This document shows positions 26,223-33,922 of a stretch of DNA of 64,000 nucleotides, in pieces. The notes under the pieces are model-generated. The model was not told the origin of the DNA. It made no database searches and was given only the letters and a program-made list of their open reading frames with translations. This stretch comes from JAMQKA01 sp043951865 (GTDB taxonomy: Bacteria; Bacteroidota; Rhodothermia; Balneolales; Balneolaceae), in assembly GCF_043951865.1 (NCBI RefSeq), contig NZ_JBINJF010000007.1, forward strand, positions 1-64,000, read 5' to 3'. Made by a program: the position numbers and the translations under genes. Each line of letters starts with the position of its first letter. The stretch's first letter is position 1.

Positions 26223-26286
26223 GGCCTCACAAGTATCAGTTGTGAGGCCCTGACTATTCATCAAGAGAGACGCCCTAAGGTGGGCG
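26223..26286 (+). ncRNA. Two-hairpin RNA element, right copy
   Basis: Hairpin 1 is GGCCTCACAA/TTGTGAGGCC (26223-26232 and 26240-26249), the 24-base core at 26250-26273 is identical to the left copy, and hairpin 2 is CGCCC/GGGCG (26271-26275 and 26282-26286). Both stems differ from the left copy yet stay paired. It lies 43 bases beyond the end of the last virus-like gene, on the opposite strand, so read on the minus strand hairpin 1 could also serve as its terminator; that use does not explain the invariant core. Confidence 0.55.
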
Positions 26287-26328
26287 CTGCAAAATATCTA
26301 CTTTTCCGTTTGTTATATCAAGATATCT

Positions 26329-26691
26329 TTAAAAGAGTCTTGTAAGTAGTGATTTGATAAATCCACCAATACGAATCAGCATTCTCCCGCCGTACTGATC
26401 AATTACAGTCCGCAGCTCATGTAGAAAAAGATCCAATAGTCGCTCCTTTTCTTGAGGAGAAAGTTTCTTGCCCTCTTCGCTGTTGGGATTCGTATACTGG
26501 ACGTACAAGCGAAGAATTTCTTGGGCTTTTTCATATAGGATTCGGATTTGAACCGAGGCCGACAAGGCTATCATCCCCAAGATAACCACGCCAATTTCGG
26601 CCAAGTTATTTGGAGCCATCAGGCCTGAAAGCCAATCAGTGCTTAAGAAAACTAATAGGGTTGTGAAAATGAAGGATAGAAATGTAGTCAT
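26329..26691 (-). CDS. Small membrane protein, holin-like topology
   Basis: A 120-residue protein with two N-terminal hydrophobic helices (MTTFLSFIFTTLLVFLSTDW; AEIGVVILGMIALSASVQI) and an amphipathic C-terminal half ending with a basic helix. Two-helix proteins next to lysis enzymes are often holins; here the M15-type peptidase is three genes upstream. It overlaps the next upstream gene by four bases. It is the last gene of the block. Confidence 0.55.
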   Translation of the reverse strand: MTTFLSFIFTTLLVFLSTDWLSGLMAPNNLAEIGVVILGMIALSASVQIRILYEKAQEILRLYVQYTNPNSEEGKKLSPQEKERLLDLFLHELRTVIDQYGGRMLIRIGGFIKSLLTRLF

Positions 26692-27152
26692 CGTTTTTTC
26701 TTTGATTTATGGGGTTTGTATTGGGAAATATCTACGGCTTGAATTTTGAGATCGGAGTAATCCTCATCAAACAAGGAGTTTCCGGGAATCCTGTATTCCT
26801 GATTCTTCTGCATTTGCTTCAGCCAATTTCGACCTAAATTCTTAGCCTGTTGGTCGGATAACCCGTCCCCTTTCCCTTGGAGTAGATCATCTACAGGATT
26901 GGTCTGTGAGGCCCCCGATGAAATGGCAATCATACCATAGAGATATCCTATGATCTCTAGGATGGAGAGGATGAGCAAAAGGGTTGTATCAATTCCAGAT
27001 GCAGATAACCTGCCGGTTGACAGGAGTCCAGAAATAGTGAGGCTGGCTATGCCACTTTTTACGATTCCCTTTCCCTTTTCAGGGGTTTTGCTTTTGAAAA
27101 GACTGATTAGGGTGGGAACAGCCTTAATAATTGGTTTTAGTATCTTCAGCAT
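26688..27152 (-). CDS. Membrane protein of the virus-like block
   Basis: A 154-residue protein. The ATG at 27152 is chosen because TAAGGAGG stands about ten bases ahead of it; a longer frame would run through the preceding gene. It has two hydrophobic segments (KSGIASLTISGLLSTG; TTLLLILSILEIIGYLYGMIAI) and a polar C-terminal tail ending KSKKKR. A holin or virion membrane protein is possible; no family is recognised. Confidence 0.5.
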   Translation of the reverse strand: MLKILKPIIKAVPTLISLFKSKTPEKGKGIVKSGIASLTISGLLSTGRLSASGIDTTLLLILSILEIIGYLYGMIAISSGASQTNPVDDLLQGKGDGLSDQQAKNLGRNWLKQMQKNQEYRIPGNSLFDEDYSDLKIQAVDISQYKPHKSKKKR

Positions 27153-27483
27153 TGGAGGTGTCCTCCTTAATTTTAGATTTATACCGGTGGAGTTGGCTGG
27201 GAATGGTTTTGAATTCAATAGAGCGAATTCGATCATTATGATCTTTGAAACGTTCATCCGCATGCTGGACATGCGTTTCTAAGCTTTTTTCCAATCTGTG
27301 GAGATTGTCAGCCTGCACTTTCACTTTCTCATTGATGCCAATCATCAGCTGGTACCACTTTTTGATCTCAGCAGTTTGATTATTGATCGAATCGTAGATG
27401 CCGGTCAGAAACAGGCAGATGATCGTAGTGACGATCAGCTCCTTATACTTTTGAAAAAAGCCATTGGTTTGTGGATTATTCAT
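27124..27483 (-). CDS. Signal-anchored coiled-coil protein
   Basis: A 119-residue protein with one N-terminal transmembrane helix (ELIVTTIICLFLTGIYDS) and a coiled coil of about 50 residues (INEKVKVQADNLHRLEKSLE). The layout resembles the XhlA/holin-accessory or spanin type. GGAGGT stands ahead of the ATG. It overlaps the peptidase gene upstream by four bases, consistent with a lysis module. Confidence 0.5.
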   Translation of the reverse strand: MNNPQTNGFFQKYKELIVTTIICLFLTGIYDSINNQTAEIKKWYQLMIGINEKVKVQADNLHRLEKSLETHVQHADERFKDHNDRIRSIEFKTIPSQLHRYKSKIKEDTSNAEDTKTNY

Positions 27484-28013
27484 GGCCCGTACCTCCTTAT
27501 CGTCTCGTCCAGCGTTATGGATTGCTTGTTTGTTTTACAATAAAAGTGTCCACTGGCAAGTGATTGGTAATAGTACTGACCGTCAATTCGCAGCCAACGC
27601 AGCGGACGCTGGGAATGGCCGTTCCCTGCCCATCCGTCCACGTGCAAACCGATAGCCGGTACTTTGTTACCTGCTTTGTTGGTGTAGCTCCAATCAAAGT
27701 ACAAGCCTACGCCGTTAAATCCCCAAGTGGTTGCAAGTAACCAATGTTGTAGTTCTAAAACTTGACTGGAAAGCCACTGGTCAAAAAGCAACACATCAAA
27801 AGCAAACCCGTGGCCGTGGGATTTTTGGTCCCCTTTTCGCCAGGCGGAGCTGATAAGGGTCGGTAGGCCGTGCCATCGGCGCCAAGCTAAAAACGAACGC
27901 AGAAATCCGATGTCCATGTGTTTGATCGTTCCAGGACCTTGGATTTCGAGCTCTCCGATAGAGAAGTGGTTGCCGTAGCTATCCAGCAGCGCGTTATAAT
28001 CTTGAGTATTCAT
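27480..28013 (-). CDS. Peptidase M15-like endolysin
   Basis: A 177-residue protein with a likely D-Ala-D-Ala carboxypeptidase-type zinc site: SHGHGFAFDV gives His66/His68 and Asp73, and GLHVDGW gives His124 and Asp126. The ISSAWRKG strand precedes it. Such enzymes cut the peptide cross-links of peptidoglycan. There is no signal peptide, so export would need a holin. It sits beside small membrane proteins of holin and spanin layout. Confidence 0.72.
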   Translation of the reverse strand: MNTQDYNALLDSYGNHFSIGELEIQGPGTIKHMDIGFLRSFLAWRRWHGLPTLISSAWRKGDQKSHGHGFAFDVLLFDQWLSSQVLELQHWLLATTWGFNGVGLYFDWSYTNKAGNKVPAIGLHVDGWAGNGHSQRPLRWLRIDGQYYYQSLASGHFYCKTNKQSITLDETIRRYGP

Positions 28014-28285
28014 TATTTTTTACCTCTTGTGGCTACAAGCAACAGGCCAACGATACCTAAACCGGCAACTACTTTTACAGGCGTTGGTATTTCGCTGTTA
28101 ATGTACTTTTTGGCTTCCTTGATGAGGTCTTTCTGGGTCTCACTGTTGGTTTCGTCTTGGCCGGATTCGCCCAGGCCCGAGTGGCATCCGCAGTCGCTTT
28201 GCAGGTACTCGGAGCCATTCGCTAATGAGTGATCTGTGCAGCCGCAACCACATGGCTGGTCGGAGTAATGTAATGTATGTTCCAT
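28013..28285 (-). CDS. Cysteine-rich tail-anchored small protein
   Basis: A 90-residue protein with a CGCGC motif and CGCH in the first 40 residues (six cysteines, several histidines: possible metal site) and a single C-terminal transmembrane helix (VKVVAGLGIVGLLLVATRGKK) with a basic end. This anchor type recurs across the block. Function unknown. Confidence 0.6.
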   Translation of the reverse strand: MEHTLHYSDQPCGCGCTDHSLANGSEYLQSDCGCHSGLGESGQDETNSETQKDLIKEAKKYINSEIPTPVKVVAGLGIVGLLLVATRGKK

Positions 28286-28322
28286 GATGGAGTTGTAATG
28301 AGTTGGTTATCGTTGAATTGAG

Positions 28323-28820
28323 TTAAAAGAGAAGTTTCCAGAGCAACAGGCCGGATATAGTTGCCCCACCAGCTGCGGCGTGTGTTTTCTTAATTTCCAT
28401 GCCACCTATATTTATGGCCCCTTCTAAAAAACCGCCGTTGGGACTTGGTGAGCTACTTTGCACCGACGATTTAGATTTCGTTGCCCTTTTCTTCTTTTGA
28501 GAAGATGTTTTTGCGGTTGATTTCTGTTTGGTCCGGGTCTTCACGTTCCTAGTGACAGGTGGTTTTTTGGCCAGTTTTACCGTGATACGCCGAGGGGCCG
28601 GAATAGGGCTACGATGTTCAATGACCGGATCCAGGACTGGCCTCTTCATAATGGGGGTTACTCTAGGGTTCGGAGAGGATCTTCGGGACCCAGAAACGGT
28701 TCTGAGGGGTGTACTGATTTGGGTAGCGGGGCGTAGCCTTTGGTGTCGGATAGCGGGTAGGCGTCCTAATCCCTCCGGATAGGTCTCGTCGGTATCGATA
28801 TAATGGGAATCCGTGGTCAT
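28323..28820 (-). CDS. Basic, proline-rich tail-anchored protein
   Basis: A 165-residue protein, strongly basic and low-complexity in the middle (Lys, Arg, Pro, Thr, Ser), then a C-terminal hydrophobic helix (AAAGGATISGLLLWKLLF). A basic domain on a membrane anchor could contact packaged DNA under a viral membrane (inference). It overlaps the transglycosylase gene by four bases. Confidence 0.55.
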   Translation of the reverse strand: MTTDSHYIDTDETYPEGLGRLPAIRHQRLRPATQISTPLRTVSGSRRSSPNPRVTPIMKRPVLDPVIEHRSPIPAPRRITVKLAKKPPVTRNVKTRTKQKSTAKTSSQKKKRATKSKSSVQSSSPSPNGGFLEGAINIGGMEIKKTHAAAGGATISGLLLWKLLF

Positions 28821-29377
28821 AATTTCTGTGGGTTGATATAGTTATAGGTAAGAAGGGCCACTACACTTAATGGCAGCAGGTACGCCGACAGGCTAACGGC
28901 TTTGGAGAAGCCTAGCAGCTGGCTGATAAGCTGTTTTCGCTGCAGGACATCACGGCTGTAGTCCCGTCCGGTGGTGACCGCATCCGGTGGTAGTCCCGCA
29001 TAAGTGGCGGTACGCACTTTGTTTGGGCCAGCGTTATAGGCTGCTACGGCCCAGGCGGTATTTCCGTTAAACTCTTGAAGAAGTTTCGCCAGATACTCGG
29101 CGCCATAATCAATGTTAGCCTGGTGATCAAAGGGGCTGTGATTCTCAGTAAATCCGGGATGATATCGCCGGTCAATCTGCATGATGCCTATCCCATTACC
29201 GTGATCACCGGTGCCATCGGCCGAAAGAGCTAGCCCCATCCGGCTCTCGCGGGAAGCCACTGCCAAAAGCAATACCAGGGGCAGGCCATACCTTTTTGAT
29301 GCTTCTGTGAAATAGGGCATCAGGCCACGAATCCGCGCGTAGGTAAGTTCGGTTGACAATGAAAGTGAGCTGGCCAT
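28817..29377 (-). CDS. Membrane-anchored lytic transglycosylase (SLT family)
   Basis: A 186-residue protein. The SLT domain (about 20-130) shows the catalytic Glu in VASRESRMG, GIGIMQIDRRYHP, and AVAAYNAGPNKV, the standard motifs. A C-terminal transmembrane helix (SAYLLPLSVVALLTYNYI) follows. Transglycosylases attached to virion membranes open the peptidoglycan at genome entry in tailless membrane phages, which fits better than general lysis. Confidence 0.85.
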   Translation of the reverse strand: MASSLSLSTELTYARIRGLMPYFTEASKRYGLPLVLLLAVASRESRMGLALSADGTGDHGNGIGIMQIDRRYHPGFTENHSPFDHQANIDYGAEYLAKLLQEFNGNTAWAVAAYNAGPNKVRTATYAGLPPDAVTTGRDYSRDVLQRKQLISQLLGFSKAVSLSAYLLPLSVVALLTYNYINPQKL

Positions 29378-30828
29378 TAGACAACCATTTTGATCTTATA
29401 GTTGACCTTGCGCATCTGTCCGGCCATGATGGTAAATTGGTCGGCAGGCGCCAGGGCCCGGCGAGCTACCAGTTTTGGAATCCATTCGTCATAGTCATCC
29501 CCACGGTTGGCGTAAATACCTACCTCCTTTATGGTGATGTCGGTAGTGCCCCTGTTTTCAAACACGCGCGCCAGGTTGAAGTGCGCTTCATTATTGACCT
29601 CATCAATCGTCACCTGGTCGTCAATGAGCATTCCGTGATGGATGAGCTGCCCGTCTCCGCTGCCATGGGTGATACCTCCGAGGTTATAAGGAGTCTCTTG
29701 TGTGGCATCGGGAGATAGGTCAGCGTCTGTCATAGAGACAAATTTGTTGCTTTGGCCCAACCGAAGACCCAGATGCCATCCTTTATTTACTTCGGACGCC
29801 CGGCGCTCCAGAGAGGTCATCGAAGTGCCGCCACCGCCGATACACATCAGGTCCCGCCAGTTGGTATTGGTGTTTTCGACCGCTTGTCGCCGGAGGGCGC
29901 CCACAAATTCAGCGGTAAACCCACCGTTGGAACCGTTGAGATCCGTGTCTTGGTTGAAGTTTTCAAGCTCAAAACGGCACTCGTAGTCCAACGTCAGTGT
30001 TTTACCATTTGGAAGGTTCAGGGCCGCGGGCAGTACGTCACGGGCATAGAGGGTGGCAATGGTGTTGATTTCATGGCGGTTGACGTTGATGTGGGTCATC
30101 AGTCCCATCTCTGTGATAGCCAAGTCACCCCCGGATCCGTTAGTGAACGGGGCCGAAACGGTGAAGACACTTTTTTGTTGGTCTGTAATCACGCCGGAAA
30201 CCGAGCGCGCTCCCCGAGCTAGCAACGCGTCAATGGGATTGTGCAGGCCCACATCAGATATGCTTACGGGGCGGCTGCCTTGCCCAATGGTGGGTAAAAT
30301 AACGCGAAAAGGTGGGCAGTAGCTTTCGGTAGTCGTAATGGGATGATAGTGCTTGGCAATGACTTGCGCCTGGTCGGCTACGTAAATCGCTGGGTCAAAA
30401 TTAGTTGGCGCGTCCTTCAGACGGATATAATAGTCGCCGTAGGTACTTTCGACCTCCCAAGTTCCATTGATCTGCGGAACCGAACTGCATCCCCAGATAT
30501 GCACCCACACCGGTTTTTCGCCGTTAGGATTGACTCCGTGCATACCGCTGAATATATATTCCAGATAGTACTGGCTATAGATTTCCAGCGCCCCGTCGAC
30601 AATATGCAGGGAGGTAATTTTTCCATCCTGAACGTAATCGTCGCCGGGACTAATCAGCCGATCCGTTTTCCCGCCGTGCATCATCCCGTGGACATCGCGC
30701 AGAAGGTTACCTACGAACGACTCGCAGTGCATCCGAAACAGGTGCTGCCCGTCGATGCTCACGTTGCAAAACAGATCCAGCCCTGATTTGGGGGTACCGA
30801 TGGAGAGGGTTTGACTAATGGTATTCAT
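29377..30828 (-). CDS. Large beta-rich virion protein, spike or receptor-binding candidate
   Basis: A 483-residue protein; the ATG at 30828 is chosen, 13 codons inside the longest frame. It holds two copies of a beta module: DLAITEMGLMTHINVNR…LYARDVLPAALNL (about 240-300) and DITIKEVGIYANR…LVARRALAPADQF near the C-terminus, each ending in a strand like KVNYKIKM. Modules of this pattern occur in phage virion-surface proteins. It has no enzyme motif. It follows the FN3-like gene. Confidence 0.55.
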   Translation of the reverse strand: MNTISQTLSIGTPKSGLDLFCNVSIDGQHLFRMHCESFVGNLLRDVHGMMHGGKTDRLISPGDDYVQDGKITSLHIVDGALEIYSQYYLEYIFSGMHGVNPNGEKPVWVHIWGCSSVPQINGTWEVESTYGDYYIRLKDAPTNFDPAIYVADQAQVIAKHYHPITTTESYCPPFRVILPTIGQGSRPVSISDVGLHNPIDALLARGARSVSGVITDQQKSVFTVSAPFTNGSGGDLAITEMGLMTHINVNRHEINTIATLYARDVLPAALNLPNGKTLTLDYECRFELENFNQDTDLNGSNGGFTAEFVGALRRQAVENTNTNWRDLMCIGGGGTSMTSLERRASEVNKGWHLGLRLGQSNKFVSMTDADLSPDATQETPYNLGGITHGSGDGQLIHHGMLIDDQVTIDEVNNEAHFNLARVFENRGTTDITIKEVGIYANRGDDYDEWIPKLVARRALAPADQFTIMAGQMRKVNYKIKMVV

Positions 30829-30832
30829 AGGG

Positions 30833-31384
30833 TCAGGTGATAATGGTAATGGGGTTGGTGGTGGCATTGCTGCTGGTGGCTCCCGTCAGCTCCGACAGGT
30901 TGTTGTCTGTTGATAGTCCACTTGTGATGGATTGCGAGGTCACTTCCGGCTGGTGGTCCGCCCGGATGTCCGTCACTGGGGTACAAGCTAGATACCCTTC
31001 TTGCTCGTCAATAGGTCGCAGCTCTAAGATGACCTGGCCAGTCGGAGACTGAGTAGTCTGTTGGACATCGTCGGGTGTAATGACGGAGTAAATGCGGGAT
31101 TGGCCGACTTGCCCACCGGCGGTCTTGGATCGAACTCGAAAATAGTGTCGGGCATCCAGGTAGGTGATGGGGAAATAAAGCGTATGGTAGCGCACCATCT
31201 CCGCTGGTTCGCGATGATATTCAGGAGTCGTAGCCAGATTTTCCGGATCCAAGCCCCAGTCCATTTGGGAGGAGGCTTTTTTGCCGGTAGCCCACGAGAC
31301 CTGGATAGACCCATCAACCAGCATGCCACTTACCACCCGCATTTTAAACCCTTCGCTGAACTCTTTGCCGGTAATTTCACTCAT
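30833..31384 (-). CDS. Fibronectin type III-like virion protein
   Basis: A 183-residue protein. Residues about 10-110 look like an FN3/Ig-like domain of the kind found before phosphatase or spike domains (GSIQVSWATGKKASSQMDWG; HTLYFPITYLDARHYFRVRS). The C-terminal 70 residues are Thr/Ser/Asn-rich. A surface role is inferred from position. Confidence 0.5.
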   Translation of the reverse strand: MSEITGKEFSEGFKMRVVSGMLVDGSIQVSWATGKKASSQMDWGLDPENLATTPEYHREPAEMVRYHTLYFPITYLDARHYFRVRSKTAGGQVGQSRIYSVITPDDVQQTTQSPTGQVILELRPIDEQEGYLACTPVTDIRADHQPEVTSQSITSGLSTDNNLSELTGATSSNATTNPITIIT

Positions 31385-31385
31385 G

Positions 31386-31805
31386 TCAGGCGCTCCAGAA
31401 GATTTCGGTTACGAGGGCTTTTGAGGTATCTAAGGCTCCAGAGTCCTCATCCCATAGCCCCATCATGCCGCCTTTGTAAAGTTCTTTGAACTGGCGCTCG
31501 TCCATATGGAGCGTTTCGCCGGGCTTGAGTTTGAAGGTATAATAGCGCCCGTCAATACGGTTCTCATCCAGGGCAATCATAAATTCTCCATCGCTACTAT
31601 TATGGATGATGACGCCAAGACGCATCGGGTTTGGGTTCACCAACTTTACGGGATTGGTGGATTGTTTTAATACCGGAGAAATAGAGGTTCCAATTCGCCT
31701 GCCTCCCTGTTGGCCGACAGAGATATTATTCCCGTGAAGTTCAAGTAGCAGGCTATCCAGTTTTTGGGTCAGCTCGCAGAGGGATGCGATTAAGGCGTTC
31801 CACAT
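31386..31805 (-). CDS. Small virion-block protein of unknown function
   Basis: A 139-residue protein with an N-terminal helix (LCELTQKLDSLLLELHG) and a beta-rich core (MRLGVIIHNSSDGEFMIAL; YYTFKLKPGETLHM). GGAGGT precedes the ATG by six to seven bases. Its place next to the candidate capsid protein suggests a minor capsid or vertex role, without motif support. Confidence 0.5.
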   Translation of the reverse strand: MWNALIASLCELTQKLDSLLLELHGNNISVGQQGGRRIGTSISPVLKQSTNPVKLVNPNPMRLGVIIHNSSDGEFMIALDENRIDGRYYTFKLKPGETLHMDERQFKELYKGGMMGLWDEDSGALDTSKALVTEIFWSA

Positions 31806-31808
31806 CGG

Positions 31809-32588
31809 TTATACCTCCAGTGGTTTGCTATCAGCTTGCTGGACAGCGTATGCTTCACAGAGGAAACTTACGTTGGCCTGCGAGGGGCCTCTGTTGGACC
31901 CATACACCTGAAATGGCATATTAGAGCCAATGATAAAGGGGACGTTAGCATAGAACTGGCCGAATTCGTCGTTAATCTGCTCCAAATAAACCTCGTTGCG
32001 GATAGTCGTATTATAGACTTTCAGGCTGGCGGTGATATCGCCCGGCCGGTCGCTGGTCATTGCCAGGCGTCGGGCTTCCACGTCGATGCTTTTGGCTTTT
32101 ACGCCCATATCGATATTGACTGCACCCGGTGCCAATGCGGCTTGCCCGTAGAGAAAGCGCGGTTGGGGCATCGGACTGCCAATTTCGGAGTAGATGTTTA
32201 TCAGTTTGGTTAGGCTGTAATGATCGTAGCCGACAAGCTGGATATTGACTGTTTGGGGCGTGTTATGCGTATTGGTAAGCTCAAAGACGAGGCTGTTGCT
32301 TTTCTGAATGATAAACGGAGCAAGCAGGCCCTCGATGCGTTGAAAAAGCCGGTGGACGACGGCAAGCTGTAGGTCTCGAAATAGGTACAGGTCTTCATTC
32401 AGTCGTGCTGATACCAGCACCTTGTCCATGTTGGGAGCATAAGGGAGAATACGGCGAACCCCGAAACTTTCCCCGCCCATCCCGTTCATGATAATTTGCC
32501 CACTTGCTCCCGCCGGAAGATCAACCGATTTGGCAGGATTGAAGGGGCTGGACTCGGTTGGTGGAATAAAATTCTTTACAATCTTCAT
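31809..32588 (-). CDS. Candidate major capsid protein 1 (beta-sandwich, two repeats)
   Basis: A 259-residue protein, predicted almost all beta. Two halves end alike: FIIQKSNSLVFELTNTHNTP…VNIQLVGYDHY (about 92-125) and FIIGSNMPFQVYGSNRGPS…VSFLCEAYAV (about 215-250). This internal repetition suggests two stacked barrels, as in double jelly-roll capsid proteins, or one barrel plus insertion. Role is inferred from the fold impression and from the operon; no homology search was possible. Confidence 0.42.
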   Translation of the reverse strand: MKIVKNFIPPTESSPFNPAKSVDLPAGASGQIIMNGMGGESFGVRRILPYAPNMDKVLVSARLNEDLYLFRDLQLAVVHRLFQRIEGLLAPFIIQKSNSLVFELTNTHNTPQTVNIQLVGYDHYSLTKLINIYSEIGSPMPQPRFLYGQAALAPGAVNIDMGVKAKSIDVEARRLAMTSDRPGDITASLKVYNTTIRNEVYLEQINDEFGQFYANVPFIIGSNMPFQVYGSNRGPSQANVSFLCEAYAVQQADSKPLEV

Positions 32589-32661
32589 CGCTGATACGTT
32601 ATAGGATTAGAGCAATATTGAATAACCGGCAACGGCCACGGGCCGCTGCCGGTTAGGGAGG

Positions 32662-33282
32662 TTATTTTTCGGGCTTCATTTCGGCGACGACAATACTTGC
32701 GCGCAGGTACAACAGGCCTTGGCCGGATGTGGTCCAGCCCGCATCACTTGGGAACACCGAAGCATCATCAAAGTGAACCGATAGCGATAAGGTTTGGTTA
32801 ACCGCCAGATCGAACGGATCGGCCAGGCGATACTCGTCAGCGGATTTCAGGGAAGCAATGCGCTTGAAGACCACAGGAGCATCTACGGTATTGGCCGTAC
32901 CCGCTACCATATGCATACCTGTGCCGGAGAAGTTGGAGTGCTTGGAGATGGGCACCCGCAAAAATTCTTTGTTGTCATTGTCAGCCTGCAAAATAACGCC
33001 GGCATCCTTCAGGGAGTTGACAATGCCACGCGCATCAATGCCGTTGGCTTCATCGTCCTCGATGAACTGCTTGGTCACCTCGAAGGAAAGCGCGAGGATT
33101 CGTCGCTTAAGCTCGCCCGGGAAGGGATTGCCCACGTAGTTGTTCCGGGTGATTTGCCGCGTGGAGTTGGGCGGGAAAAAGTTTAGGACCGCCCCATTTT
33201 GTTCCACCTTCTGAGTGTCAAAATAGGTTTTGATGCGGGCGCTGGCGGGTACAATTGCTTTTTTAGTAATTTGGTTGCTCAT
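32662..33282 (-). CDS. Candidate major capsid protein 2 (single beta-barrel)
   Basis: A 206-residue soluble protein rich in beta strands (AVLNFFPPNSTRQITRNNYV; LALSFEVTKQFIED; TLSLSVHFDDASVFPSD; LLYLRASIVVAEM). It stands next to candidate capsid protein 1 and has its own leader of 73 bases on one side and 100 on the other, unlike the tightly packed rest, as highly expressed structural genes often do. Two unequal capsid proteins are known in P23-77-type and related membrane viruses. Confidence 0.4.
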   Translation of the reverse strand: MSNQITKKAIVPASARIKTYFDTQKVEQNGAVLNFFPPNSTRQITRNNYVGNPFPGELKRRILALSFEVTKQFIEDDEANGIDARGIVNSLKDAGVILQADNDNKEFLRVPISKHSNFSGTGMHMVAGTANTVDAPVVFKRIASLKSADEYRLADPFDLAVNQTLSLSVHFDDASVFPSDAGWTTSGQGLLYLRASIVVAEMKPEK

Positions 33283-33382
33283 AGCTTGTAGTGTTAAAGA
33301 GATTTTAGTTGGGCCAGTTGGCCATTTAGCTTATTCCCGTAAGCAGTCTCTGGGCAGTGAGAGCTATGAGTAAAAGAGGGGG

Positions 33383-33826
33383 TTATACCTCCACGGTTTC
33401 CTCAATGATGTTTTCGATTTGGGATACGTGGCCGGTTTGCTGGGGAAGCGAGGCCGCAGGCGCGGCTGTTGCGGGAATGTCCTGGTCATCCCACAGGTAT
33501 TCGCTGCCTTCCATCAGGCCTTGAGAGGGCGTCCAGTCGGGCATGACGAACTTGATCAGCTCCATCACGCCTTGTACGCCGAGGCCCATGGCCAGGCCGC
33601 GAAGGTGGGCGTTCTTGGTAAACATGGTGAAGACCATGCCGAGCGTAAGGGGCAGGCCAACGCGGGCCGCTTGCTGAACGGTAGGCGAGCTTCCGCCAAG
33701 AATAGCGGGAACGGCCAGCCCGTTAAGCTGTGCACCAATTGCCTGGCCGCCCACAATATATCCGGCAGTGATAAGCTGCTGCTTGAATTCGCTGACAGCT
33801 TTTTCGGTTGTTAGTTGTTTTGCCAT
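33383..33826 (-). CDS. Polytopic membrane protein of the virus-like block
   Basis: A 147-residue protein; the ATG at 33826 is chosen. It has about three hydrophobic segments (AGYIVGGQAIGAQLNG; VGLPLTLGMVFTMF; LRGLAMGLGVQGVMELIKF) and an acidic, Ala/Pro-rich C-terminal tail. A virion membrane protein is likely from context; no family recognised. Confidence 0.55.
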   Translation of the reverse strand: MAKQLTTEKAVSEFKQQLITAGYIVGGQAIGAQLNGLAVPAILGGSSPTVQQAARVGLPLTLGMVFTMFTKNAHLRGLAMGLGVQGVMELIKFVMPDWTPSQGLMEGSEYLWDDQDIPATAAPAASLPQQTGHVSQIENIIEETVEV

Positions 33827-33922
33827 AGTTGCAGTTTTTGGGGTTGTTGGGTTTTCGATTATATCCAAGTGGGTTGGATTTTTTGCAAATATTCGTTGGG
33901 TCATGGGAATGGTATTAAGGGA

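Larger units (their letters stand above)
25819..26328. other. Non-coding region upstream of tRNA-Arg
   Basis: This 510-base region holds the tRNA promoter, the second TGTTACA dyad (26021-26039) and the second two-hairpin RNA element (26223-26286). No protein gene is seen. It marks the border between the tRNA locus and the virus-like gene block. Confidence 0.65.

Noticed and set aside
26250..26273. SAM-I riboswitch because of the ATCAAGAG string
   Set aside because: Only a few bases agree; the GGAGGGA core and the multi-stem junction are absent and no methionine or SAM gene follows.
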